Shown here: piece after piece, positions 1 to 6,603 of the stretch
Layout: every line of letters starts with the position of its first letter
How positions within the stretch are numbered: position 1 is the stretch's first letter
NCBI GenBank assembly: GCA_963805525.1
Contig: CAWDUT010000004.1
Coordinates: 1,240,001-1,304,000, forward strand
From: DASQFQ01 sp963805525
Lineage (GTDB): Bacteria > Actinomycetota > Thermoleophilia > Solirubrobacterales > Solirubrobacteraceae
Direction of reading: 5' to 3'
Length of the DNA: 64,000 nt
The notes under the pieces: generated by a model
Database searches by the model: none
The model's input: the letters and a program-made list of their open reading frames with translations, nothing else
Told to the model about the DNA's origin: nothing
Translations under genes and position numbers: made by a program

Positions 1-264
1 CTGGCCGGTGACGCCGATCAACTGGCGGACGCGGTGCGGCTCCTTGGCCACGTCGACGCCGAAGATCTGGGCGTCGCCCGCGTCGATGGGGAGCAGCGTG
101 GCGAGCATCCGCAGCATCGTGGTCTTGCCGGCACCGTTCGGACCGAGGACGCCGAGGATCTCGCCCTGGCTCACCTCGAGGTCGATGCCGTCGACGGCCC
201 GCAGGTCGCCGAAGGTCTTCACCAGGCCGCGTGCCTGGACGGCGGTTGTAGTGATCTCTGTCAT
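1..264 (-). CDS. ABC transporter ATP-binding protein, N-terminal part
   Basis: First 88 residues of an ABC ATPase; the rest lies outside the window to the left. Walker A (GPNGAGKT, residues 41-48) is intact. The opening, with ARGLVKTFGDLRAVDGIDL-type sequence before it and LPIDAGDAQIFGVDV after it, is typical of DrrA-like ATPases that power antibiotic or lipid exporters together with a separate permease. It works at the inner face of the membrane. The ATG at 264 is the only sensible start. It is divergent from the LuxR gene at 338, with 73 bases between them, so the regulator may control it. The substrate cannot be told from this fragment. Confidence 0.9.
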   Translation of the reverse strand, partial: MTEITTTAVQARGLVKTFGDLRAVDGIDLEVSQGEILGVLGPNGAGKTTMLRMLATLLPIDAGDAQIFGVDVAKEPHRVRQLIGVTGQ

Positions 265-337
265 GGCCGCAAAGCTAGGCCCCGCCGGTTTCAGCACCCC
301 TTCGCAGAGGTTTCACGCGGGTGTAGGGTCGGAAACC

Positions 338-1399
338 GTGGCCACCGAGCGTCGGCGCTCACGGTGTCGGGAGAGGTTGGAGCGGCTCAGCGACTCCACC
401 CTCGACGCCGGGTCGCTGCAGCTCGAGGCGATCGCCGAGCTCCGGCGGACGGTCGGCTTCGATCGCTGGTGCTGGCCGCTCGCCGACCCCGAGACGCTGA
501 TCCCGCTCAGCGGCGTGGCCGTGCACGACTACGGCCCGGCCGTCGGCCGCTCGCTCGCGCTCGAGTACTCGGGCGAGGACTTCGCGGCGATGCACGTGGT
601 GGCGCGCCGGCCCGCGCCGGTCGCGAGTCTGAGCGCCGAGACGCACGGCGACCTCGGGCGCTCGCTGCGCTGGGATCAGGTGCTCAGACCGGTCGGGATC
701 GGCGACGAGGCGGTGGCCGCCTGCCGCGACGCGCTCGGCTGCTGGGGCTGGATCAAGGCGTATCGCGACCACGACGACGCGCCGTTCGCGCCCGAGGATC
801 TCGCGCTCCTCGCGGACCTCGGCCCGGGGTTCGGCGCCGCGCTGCGCAGGCGGGTCGACCGGGCGAGCCACGGCGGCGCGGCGGCCTCGAGCCCGCCGGG
901 AGTGGTCGTCCTCGACGATGAGCTCCAGCCCGTCAGCTGGACCGCCGGCGCACGCTCCTGGATCGACGCGCTGCCGATGGCGGAGGTGTTCGCGCTCTGG
1001 GACATCCTGCCGGCCGTCGTCTACCCGGTCGCGGCGCTCGCGCGGGCCGACGGCTCGCCGAAGGCGTCAGCGCTCGAGCGCGCTGCGGACGGCCGCTGGG
1101 TGCAGATCGAGGCGGCCCCGCTCGAAGGCGACGACGCGGGGAGGGTCGCGGTCACGCTCCGCGGCGCGACCCCGGCGGAAACGTTCGACCTTCTGTGCCG
1201 CGGCTACGCGCTCACGCGCCGCGAGCGCCAACTGGTGTCGGCGCTCGTCGCGGGGCTGGACACCCGCGCGCTCGCGGAGCGCCTCTGCATCTCGCGCCAC
1301 ACGGTCCAGGACCATCTCAAATCAGTGTTCGCGAAGGTCGGCGTCCGCAGCCGGCGCGAGCTCGTCGCCACGTTCGGCGACGCGGCCGCCGACCGGTAG
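338..1399 (+). CDS. LuxR-family transcriptional regulator
   Basis: A 353-residue regulator with a C-terminal LuxR-type helix-turn-helix at about residues 281-345 (LTRRERQLVSALVAGLDT, then LCISRHTVQDHLKSVFAKVG). The N-terminal 270 residues show no receiver domain and look like a divergent GAF/PAS-type sensor region, but I cannot name the ligand. I chose the GTG at 338, ten bases after a weak AGGG, because the reading frame upstream of it runs through the divergent ABC gene. Control of the neighbouring exporter is plausible from the divergent layout only. Confidence 0.85.
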   Translation: MATERRRSRCRERLERLSDSTLDAGSLQLEAIAELRRTVGFDRWCWPLADPETLIPLSGVAVHDYGPAVGRSLALEYSGEDFAAMHVVARRPAPVASLSAETHGDLGRSLRWDQVLRPVGIGDEAVAACRDALGCWGWIKAYRDHDDAPFAPEDLALLADLGPGFGAALRRRVDRASHGGAAASSPPGVVVLDDELQPVSWTAGARSWIDALPMAEVFALWDILPAVVYPVAALARADGSPKASALERAADGRWVQIEAAPLEGDDAGRVAVTLRGATPAETFDLLCRGYALTRRERQLVSALVAGLDTRALAERLCISRHTVQDHLKSVFAKVGVRSRRELVATFGDAAADR

Positions 1400-1402
1400 C
1401 GA

Positions 1403-1912
1403 TCACGCGACCGGCAGGATCGACTGGACGAACAGGTCGAAGTTGTTCGGGATCGCGGTCGCCTGCTCCCAGACGATCTGCCAGCGTCCCCATCGACGCT
1501 CCCACAGCTCGCTGACCCACGCCTGGTGCGTCAGCCGGAGCTCGCCGCCGAGGAGCAGATCGAAGCTCACGGGGAAGCGCAGCGAGGCGGAGTTCCCTGC
1601 GAGGCGCACCGCGATCGGTCCCGACGGCTCGAACACGAGGTAGTCAGGGAAGCCGGCCGCGACACCCTCGAGGTAGTCGTCCTTCGCCGACGTCGCGCCG
1701 GCCGGGTTGATCAGCTGGAAGTCGGGGGCGATGAAGCGGCTCGCCGTCGCCGTGTCGCCCACCACGAGCGCATGGAGGCGCGCACGCTCGAGGCTGCGGA
1801 GCTGGTCGGCCGCGTTGGAGTGCGCCGGCGCCGCGGTCGCGGTGATCAGGAGCATGAGGGCGGCTGCGGCCGGCGCGAGCAGCACCCGACGGAGTGAACG
1901 TTTGTGTCCCAT
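1403..1912 (-). CDS. Secreted NTF2-like (SnoaL/DUF4440-type) protein
   Basis: A 169-residue protein with a clear Sec signal peptide: basic MGHKRSLRR, a hydrophobic stretch to about residue 27, and an APAHS cleavage region. The mature part has the NTF2-like pattern: an N-terminal helix with LERARLHALVVGDTA, then FIAPDFQLINPAG and a C-terminal strand pair with WGRWQIVWEQA. This cone-shaped fold binds small ligands or acts as an enzyme; the substrate is unknown. It is convergent with the LuxR gene (3 bases apart). Its start faces a palindrome at 1947-1964. Confidence 0.75.
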   Translation of the reverse strand: MGHKRSLRRVLLAPAAAALMLLITATAAPAHSNAADQLRSLERARLHALVVGDTATASRFIAPDFQLINPAGATSAKDDYLEGVAAGFPDYLVFEPSGPIAVRLAGNSASLRFPVSFDLLLGGELRLTHQAWVSELWERRWGRWQIVWEQATAIPNNFDLFVQSILPVA

Positions 1913-1946
1913 GGGCTCACTTCAGCGGGCGCCGAAAGCCACCGCA

Positions 1947-1964
1947 ATCCCAACAACTTGGGAT
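1947..1964. promoter_or_regulatory. Perfect palindrome, possible operator
   Basis: ATCCCAA-CAAC-TTGGGAT is a perfect 7-base inverted repeat with a 4-base spacer. It lies 35 bases upstream of the secreted NTF2-like gene and 30 bases upstream of the broken LuxR-type regulator. A shared operator for a dimeric regulator is the simplest reading; no binding protein can be assigned. Confidence 0.4.
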
Positions 1965-1993
1965 ACCCGAGCCTCGCGGCGGGCGGAGGATCC

Positions 1994-2195
1994 ATGGACG
2001 AACTGCTGGAGCGGAGCGCGGAGCTGTCGGCGACAGGGCGAGCGCCGAGCACGCCGCGGCCGGGGCCGGGGCCGGGCGCTCGTCGTCGAGGCGCCGGCGG
2101 GCATCGGGACGACCGCCCTCGTCTCCGCCGCGCGCACGCTCGCGCCCGACGCCGGGTGCGGACGTTCGGCGCCCGCGGGACGGAGCTCGAGAGCG
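1994..2195 (+). pseudogene. Remnant of large ATP-dependent LuxR (LAL/AAA_16) regulator
   Basis: Start of a LAL-type regulator, a family usually 850-1000 residues long. Frame 1 begins MDELLERSAELSA. The Walker A part GRALVVEAPAGIGTTALV then appears in another frame, and RTFGARGTELE appears back in frame 1, so at least two frameshifts are present. The invariant Walker A lysine is also replaced by threonine (GIGTT rather than GIGKT). Homology stops at about 2195, where the IS110 region begins, and no C-terminal HTH is seen beyond the insertion. It is a decayed 5' fragment and not expected to be functional. Confidence 0.75.
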
Positions 2196-2199
2196 GCAC

Positions 2200-2323
2200 A
2201 AGGTCGACCGGGCGTTCAGACTGTCATGAAGGAGGCTGGGCGCGTGCGGCGTCGTTGATCGGTCCTCCCTGCGCCTGAGAATCGGCGCTTGGTGAAACGA
2301 CCGTCTGACGCAAGGAGGACCGC
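2200..2323 (+). ncRNA. Possible bridge RNA region of the IS110 element
   Basis: IS110 elements are known to encode a structured bridge RNA, in the IS110 subgroup from the left noncoding end, which pairs with target and donor DNA. This left end is the right place and contains a long stem (2260-2273 with 2309-2322). It is shorter than the roughly 180-base RNA described for IS621. I could not identify target and donor loops, so the call rests on position and one stem only. Confidence 0.3.
2260..2322 (+). promoter_or_regulatory. Hairpin pairing with the transposase ribosome binding site
   Basis: CGGTCCTCCCTGCG at 2260-2273 pairs with CGCAAGGAGGACCG at 2309-2322: 13 of 14 positions, one C-A mismatch, 35-base loop. 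The right arm contains the AAGGAGGA ribosome binding site of the transposase GTG at 2324, so the folded RNA would block translation. This could damp transposition or be part of the bridge RNA fold. Confidence 0.6.
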
Positions 2324-3394
2324 GTGCAGTATCTCGGGATCGACTGGGGGACCCGTCGTGCCGCGTGGTGTGCGATCAGCGAAGCGGGTGAGCTTCGCGA
2401 AGGAGTCGTGGCCGCCGATGAGGGAGGTCTGGCGCGGCTGGCGCTCCAGGTTGACGACTCGCAGGTGCGTGGCTGCATCGAGATGATGAGCGGCGCGGTC
2501 TGGGTCAGAGATCAGCTCGCGCTCGCGGGCTGGGAGATCACGTTGGCCGACGCGCGCAAGGTCAAGGCGATCGCGCCGTTGGCGTGCAAGACCGACCGTG
2601 TCGACGCGCGCGTGCTGGCCGACCTGGCGCGCCGCGATCTGGTGCCCGCGGTGTGGGTGCCCTCGCTCGAGGACCGCGCGAACCGCGAGCGGCTGCGCCG
2701 GCGCAGCCACCTAGTCAGGCTCAGGACCTCGGCGCGGAACCGGATCTTCGGCCTGTTGACCCAATGGGGGCTGCGGCGCAGCATGACCGCGCTGCGCCAA
2801 CCCGGCGCCGTCGACGAGCTCGCCAACGAGGGCGTTCCCGACGTCTGGCGCGAGTCGGTCCGCACGCTGCTTTCAGTCATCGATGACCTCGATGCCCAGA
2901 TCGCGCCGCTGGAGCGCGAGCTGCGGCCGGTCGCGCGTCGCGATGAACGCGTCAAGCTCCTGACCACGATCCCGGGTGTCGGCGAGATCCTCGGCCTCAC
3001 GCTCGCCGCCGAGATCGGCGACGTGGGCCGCTTCGCGTCAGCGGGCAAGCTCGTCGGCTACTCCGGGCTGAACCCGACCGTCAAGCAGTCCGGGCAGAGC
3101 TCACATACCGGCCGGCTCTCAAAGGCCGGGCCCGCCACGCTGCGCTGGGCCGCCGTCGAAGCCGCCCAGCACGCCTGGCGGCCCGAGAACCCGTGGCACC
3201 AGCTCTACACAACCATCAAAGCGCGCCACGGCAAGGCCAACCCCGCGCACGCCGCCGTCGCGCGCAAGATCCTGATCGCCAGCTGGCACATCCTCGCCCG
3301 CCAGCAACCCTTCAAACCCAGCGCCGCGGCGGCCGGCGCGCCCGACCCTGTCCCGGCAAGCTCCCCCCTTCGTCTGGCCCCCGAGGCCGCTTAA
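2324..3394 (+). CDS. IS110-family transposase (DEDD recombinase)
   Basis: A 356-residue transposase. The N-terminal RuvC-like DEDD domain starts with YLGIDWGTRRAAW and continues with CIEMMSGAVW and KTDRVDARVLADLARRD, carrying the expected acidic residues. The C-terminal Transposase_20 domain has TIPGVGEILGLTLAAEIGD and the catalytic-serine region VGYSGLNPTVKQSGQ. Family proteins are 300-450 residues, so it looks intact. The GTG at 2324 follows an AAGGAGGA binding site by 4 bases. That site is paired in a predicted hairpin. The protein should catalyse RNA-guided excision and insertion of the element. Confidence 0.95.
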   Translation: MQYLGIDWGTRRAAWCAISEAGELREGVVAADEGGLARLALQVDDSQVRGCIEMMSGAVWVRDQLALAGWEITLADARKVKAIAPLACKTDRVDARVLADLARRDLVPAVWVPSLEDRANRERLRRRSHLVRLRTSARNRIFGLLTQWGLRRSMTALRQPGAVDELANEGVPDVWRESVRTLLSVIDDLDAQIAPLERELRPVARRDERVKLLTTIPGVGEILGLTLAAEIGDVGRFASAGKLVGYSGLNPTVKQSGQSSHTGRLSKAGPATLRWAAVEAAQHAWRPENPWHQLYTTIKARHGKANPAHAAVARKILIASWHILARQQPFKPSAAAAGAPDPVPASSPLRLAPEAA

Positions 3395-3524
3395 CGAATT
3401 GAGACGCCGGGACAGCTACAACCCGACCACATGCGCCAACCCGAGCGCCGAGAAAGACCTCAGCAGCCGTCACCCACACCACCCACAGGAGACGCCAAAC
3501 CACGCTTGACAAGACAAACGCCTT

Positions 3525-3556
3525 CAGAAAGACGAAACCCGCGCCGGAGCGCGGGT
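3525..3556 (-). terminator. Rho-independent terminator after tRNA-Pro
   Basis: ACCCGCGC (3537-3544) and GCGCGGGT (3549-3556) form a perfect 8-base stem with a 4-base loop. On the minus strand it is followed by TTCGTCTTTC, a T-rich tail. It lies 10 bases beyond the 3' end of tRNA-Pro. Confidence 0.8.
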
Positions 3557-3565
3557 CCCTTGCAA

Positions 3566-3639
3566 TCGGGGCGCCCGGATTTGAACCGGGGACCTCGCCG
3601 ACCCGAACGGCGCGCGCTACCAGGCTGCGCCACGCCCCG
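3566..3639 (-). tRNA. tRNA-Pro (anticodon CGG)
   Basis: A 74-base cloverleaf on the minus strand. The acceptor stem is CGGGGCG/CGCCCCG with discriminator A. The D arm is GCGC-AGCCTGGTA-GCGC and the anticodon stem CGCCG/CGGCG with loop TTCGGGT gives anticodon CGG. The T arm is CCGGG-TTCAAAT-CCGGG. CCA is not encoded. It reads proline codon CCG, which is common in this GC-rich genome. A terminator follows, and the IS110 element sits just beyond that, a common position for insertions. Confidence 0.95.
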
Positions 3640-3650
3640 ATGCCGGTCGT

Positions 3651-3656
3651 ACTCTA
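3651..3656 (-). promoter_or_regulatory. Possible -10 element for tRNA-Pro
   Basis: TAGAGT on the minus strand, 11 bases before the mature tRNA 5' end. It overlaps the stop codon of the preceding 80-residue gene. No convincing -35 is seen, so co-transcription from the upstream gene is also possible. Confidence 0.3.
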
Positions 3657-3896
3657 GCCGTTCACCGCTCGGTAGTAGCGGACGGCCAGGCCCGTGATGA
3701 GCGTCTGGAAGGCGGTTTCGAGGTCGAGATCGCCCGCATCCGCGTAGCCCTGGAGGCCGTCGCGCTCGATCGCCGAGGCCTCGTCGACGACGGAGTCGAC
3801 GAGCTCGGGGTGCCGATCGTGGAAGTACGCGCCGATCGAGTACAGGTTGGTGTCCATCAAGGACTCGACGAACGAGTCCGCGCCAGTGTCAGCCAC
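3654..3896 (-). CDS. Small conserved-looking hypothetical protein
   Basis: An 80-residue acidic protein beginning MADTGADSFVESLMDTN, with no signal peptide, membrane segment or cysteine. It looks all-helical (FHDRHPELVDSVVDEASAIE; LDLETAFQTLITGLAVRYY). I do not recognise the family. It follows the ECF sigma gene on the same strand after 10 bases and precedes tRNA-Pro, so it may be co-transcribed with the sigma factor. The coding call rests on codon structure and compact spacing. Confidence 0.6.
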   Translation of the reverse strand: MADTGADSFVESLMDTNLYSIGAYFHDRHPELVDSVVDEASAIERDGLQGYADAGDLDLETAFQTLITGLAVRYYRAVNG

Positions 3897-3906
3897 GGCG
3901 GAGAGA

Positions 3907-5382
3907 CTACGGATTGAGGAGCCCGCCCGTCACGTTGTTGACCGTGTCCTGCACGTTCCCGGTCGCCTGGTTGACGGCGCCGGTCACGTCGTTGACGGTC
4001 TGCTCGACCGCGCCGCCGACCGGGGTGGAGCCGACGGGCGTCTCGACCTTGGGCAGCGTGACCGGCGGCACGCTCGGCGCCGTCGTGCCGGTCCCGCCGC
4101 CGGTCGGCGCGTGGACGCCGCGCGTCGGGTTCGGCGTGGAGCCGGTGGGGTTCGTCGCGGCGGGCCTGGTCGAGCCGCCGGCCGGCGTCGCCGGAACGCT
4201 CGGCGTGCCGGCGCTGCTCGGTGCCGAGCTGCGCTGCTTGCCGAGCGAGGCGCTGTGCTTGCCGCCGGTGTGGCTCTTCGACTTCACGACCGCCTGCTTG
4301 CGCGGCGCCACGGCCAGCGGACGGCGCACGCGCGTGCCGCTGGACGGGCCGGCGCTGCGCGTGTGCGCGGCGGCGGCCTTGGCGCTGTCGGGCTTGAGCG
4401 CGGGCGGCTTGCCGCCGGCGTGCGGGGCGACGCCCGCGCCGACGCCGGCCACCAGCAATGCGGCGCCCGCCGCCACGGCCTTCGACCAGGCGGCGGCCAT
4501 CGGCTCGGAGACCGGCACCATCTGCTCGCTCGCGAAGAACCGCGCGCGCAGGAAGGAGGGCAGCGGCAGGAAGCCGGCGGCGCGCTCGATCGCGCGGCGG
4601 ATGGGCGTCCGGGGCAGCGACGAGATGTCGAGCCCGGCGGCCATCGCCATGCGGCGGCACGACTGGCAGTGCGAGACGTGGCGCGCGAGGCGGCGCGCGT
4701 CGCGCGTGCCGGGAGCGGTGCCGCCGGCCGCGGCGATGATCGACTGGATGCGCACGCAGCGCTGGCCGGAGACGAGCTCGTCGTACTCCTCGGTCAGGCG
4801 CTTGCGGGCGCGGAAGAGCGTGCTCTCGACGCCGGGCCGGCTGAGGCCCATGCGGTCGCCGATCTCGCGGTAGGAGAGGCCCTCGAACTCGCGCAGCACG
4901 AGGATCTCGTGGTGCGAGTCGGAGAGGCCGCCGAACGCGCCGCACAGGTGGTCGAGCTGCTGCTTGGCGTCGACCGCGTCGTCCGGGGTCGGCTCGGCGG
5001 CGGCGAGGCGGCCGTGGTCGGCCTGGCCGAGGCCCTCACCGGCGTCCATCGAGACTTCCTCGGCGCGCCGCGAGCGGCGGAACTGGTCGATGCAGGCGTT
5101 CTTGGCGATCTCGTAGATCCACGGCTTGAACGCGATCGCGCGGTCGGTCTCGCGCATGCGGCGCAGCGCGGAGATGAAGACCTCCTGCGTGATGTCCTCG
5201 GCGCGGCCGTGGTCCTTGACCATGCCGAACACGTAGGCGGAGATCCGGCGCTGGTAGCGCGAGTAGAGCTGCTCGAACGCGCGATCGTCGCCGCGGCGGA
5301 CGGCGGCGACGAGCGTGGCGTCGCCCGGTCCCTCGGCCACTGCCGGCTCGGGGGTCGCGGACACCGGTGCATCCATGACCAT
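3907..5382 (-). CDS. ECF sigma factor fused to zinc motif, TM helix and outer tail
   Basis: A 491-residue protein. Sigma-70 region 2 lies at about residues 35-105 (AFEQLYSRYQRRISAYVFGM, AEDITQEVFISALRR, FKPWIYEIAKNACIDQFRR). Region 4 lies at about 148-200 (LSDSHHEILVLREFEGLSYR, MGLSRPGVESTLFRARKRL). An H235-x3-C239-x2-C242 motif follows, as in zinc-binding anti-sigma factors, then one membrane helix at about 300-320 and a long Pro/Thr/Gly-rich tail ending in NDVTGAVNQATGNVQDTVNN-like repeats. I chose the ATG at 5382, preceded by AGGGGA. Most ECF factors are about 200 residues with a separate anti-sigma; here both functions appear to be in one chain. Confidence 0.88.
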   Translation of the reverse strand: MVMDAPVSATPEPAVAEGPGDATLVAAVRRGDDRAFEQLYSRYQRRISAYVFGMVKDHGRAEDITQEVFISALRRMRETDRAIAFKPWIYEIAKNACIDQFRRSRRAEEVSMDAGEGLGQADHGRLAAAEPTPDDAVDAKQQLDHLCGAFGGLSDSHHEILVLREFEGLSYREIGDRMGLSRPGVESTLFRARKRLTEEYDELVSGQRCVRIQSIIAAAGGTAPGTRDARRLARHVSHCQSCRRMAMAAGLDISSLPRTPIRRAIERAAGFLPLPSFLRARFFASEQMVPVSEPMAAAWSKAVAAGAALLVAGVGAGVAPHAGGKPPALKPDSAKAAAAHTRSAGPSSGTRVRRPLAVAPRKQAVVKSKSHTGGKHSASLGKQRSSAPSSAGTPSVPATPAGGSTRPAATNPTGSTPNPTRGVHAPTGGGTGTTAPSVPPVTLPKVETPVGSTPVGGAVEQTVNDVTGAVNQATGNVQDTVNNVTGGLLNP

Positions 5383-5492
5383 CGTTCCCCTACCCACTGT
5401 TCGATCCTCCGCGAAAGAGAGTTGAATGACGGCCACGTCCGGCAACGGGACCATCCGAACCCCAACGTTCAATTAGCAGGATCGCCGCTGCC

Positions 5493-6266
5493 ATGCCATT
5501 TGAAACCTCCCCGGTCAACATCTCCGAACTGATCGCATACCTCGACGGGATGCTGGATCCCGGTGCATTTGAGGACTACGGGCCGAACGGGCTGCAGATT
5601 CCCTCCCCGCCCACCCGGGAGACGGTGACCAAGGTGGTCACGGGAGTGTCGGCGCAGCGGGAGCTGATAGAGCGCGCGGTCGCACTGGAGGCCGAGCTGG
5701 TGCTCGTCCATCACGGCCTGTTCTGGGACTTCCTGCCCACCGGGCTGACGCCCACGCTGGCCGAGCGCGTGCGGCCGCTGTTCAAGCACGACGTGGCCCT
5801 GGCGGCCTACCACCTGCCACTTGACGCCCATCCGGAGGTCGGCAACAACGCGTTGCTGGCGAGGCTGCTCGGCTGCGAGCGCCACGAGGCGTTCGCCAAG
5901 ATCGGCCGGCTGGGCGAGTTCGCGGGCGACGGGATCCCCGCCGGGGACCTGTTCGCGCGCGTCCGCGAGGTGACCAAGCGCGAGCCGCTCGTGTTCGACG
6001 CGGGCCCCGAGCGCGTGCGCCGGATCGGCATCGTCTCCGGCTCGGCGTCCAAGCTGCTGCCGCAGGCGGTCGCGCTCGGGCTCGACGCGTTCCTGACCGG
6101 CGAGCCTGCCGAGAACGTGATGGCCGACGCGCGCGAGGCCGGGATCCACTTCATCGCGGCCGGGCACTACGCGACGGAGACCTTCGGGGTCCGGCGGCTG
6201 GGGGAGCTGCTCGCGGAGCATCATGGGATCCTCCACGAGTTCGTCGACATCCCGAATCCGGTCTAA
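5493..6266 (+). CDS. Nif3-like dinuclear metal centre protein
   Basis: A 257-residue member of the Nif3/YbgI family, often named GTP cyclohydrolase 1 type 2-like. Metal-binding signatures are visible: LVLVHHGLFWD, AAYHLPLDAHPEVGNN and, near the end, FIAAGHYATETFGVRRLGE. The family forms toroidal hexamers with two metal ions per subunit; the cellular substrate is not established. The length is usual for the short form without the inserted domain. It is divergent from the ECF sigma gene, with 110 bases between starts. Confidence 0.92.
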   Translation: MPFETSPVNISELIAYLDGMLDPGAFEDYGPNGLQIPSPPTRETVTKVVTGVSAQRELIERAVALEAELVLVHHGLFWDFLPTGLTPTLAERVRPLFKHDVALAAYHLPLDAHPEVGNNALLARLLGCERHEAFAKIGRLGEFAGDGIPAGDLFARVREVTKREPLVFDAGPERVRRIGIVSGSASKLLPQAVALGLDAFLTGEPAENVMADAREAGIHFIAAGHYATETFGVRRLGELLAEHHGILHEFVDIPNPV

Positions 6267-6298
6267 GCCCTAATTTAGGAAGCCTTGAGCCGATTTCG

Positions 6299-6327
6299 TT
6301 GTGGCCGTCCAGGGCACGCGATACCTT
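6299..6327 (+). promoter_or_regulatory. Putative promoter of small HTH gene
   Basis: TTGTGG (6299-6304), 17 bases, TACCTT (6322-6327). The spacing is ideal and both hexamers are reasonable. It lies 39 bases before the ATG at 6366. An 11-base palindrome CCTAATTTAGG occurs slightly upstream, after the Nif3 stop codon. Confidence 0.45.
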
Positions 6328-6355
6328 CCTGTGAACGTGGCAAACCTCACAGGAG
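6326..6355 (+). promoter_or_regulatory. Inverted repeat overlapping -10 and ribosome binding site
   Basis: TTCCTGTGA (6326-6334) and TCACAGGAG (6347-6355) form a 9-pair inverted repeat, the last pair being G-T. It overlaps the proposed -10 and includes the start of the AGGAGG binding site. Because the left arm overlaps the promoter, it is more likely a DNA operator than an RNA hairpin. The downstream gene encodes a possible DNA-binding protein, so autoregulation is conceivable. Confidence 0.4.
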
Positions 6356-6365
6356 GATCAGTGCG

Positions 6366-6554
6366 ATGGCAATTCACCTCACGCCCACGGAGCTCGCGCG
6401 CGAAGCCGGCATGGAACGTCGCCAGGTGATCGAGAAGTGCATGGAGCTGGGCGTGCCGATCTTCCAGGGCCGTATCGACAAGACCCTGTTCATTGCCAAC
6501 CTCAGCGAGCAGACCGCGACCGCTAGCTCTCCGCCCAGGGTCGCCACCGCCTGA
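6366..6554 (+). CDS. Small helix-turn-helix protein
   Basis: A 62-residue protein starting at an ATG that follows AGGAGG by 9 bases. LTPTELAREAGMERRQVIEK looks like a helix-turn-helix, followed by CMELGVPIFQGRIDKTLFI, which resembles the wing of MerR/excisionase-like domains. The IF2 N-terminal domain is an alternative similarity. The tail from about residue 50 is low complexity. It sits alone between nif3 and the acyl-CoA ligase; its target is unknown. An inverted repeat in its own promoter suggests self-control. Confidence 0.65.
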   Translation: MAIHLTPTELAREAGMERRQVIEKCMELGVPIFQGRIDKTLFIANLSEQTATASSPPRVATA

Positions 6555-6603
6555 CCGCAGGTACGTAGTATCGCCTCCTGACCACCAGAGGAGGCTCATA
6601 GAG

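Larger units (their letters stand above)
2200..3530 (+). mobile_element. IS110-family insertion sequence (ends approximate)
   Basis: A single DEDD transposase gene with about 120 bases of left noncoding sequence and about 130 bases on the right. IS110 elements have no long terminal inverted repeats and make no clear target duplication, so both ends are estimates. The left end falls where the LuxR remnant stops, the right end before the tRNA-Pro terminator. A short TTCAGA occurs near both presumed ends (about 2215 and 3523) and may be related to the recombination core; this is only a guess. Confidence 0.7.

Noticed and set aside
3395..3530. Search for the missing 3' part of the LuxR regulator beyond the IS110 element
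   Set aside because: No LuxR HTH or related sequence is seen; the stretch looks like the element's right end.
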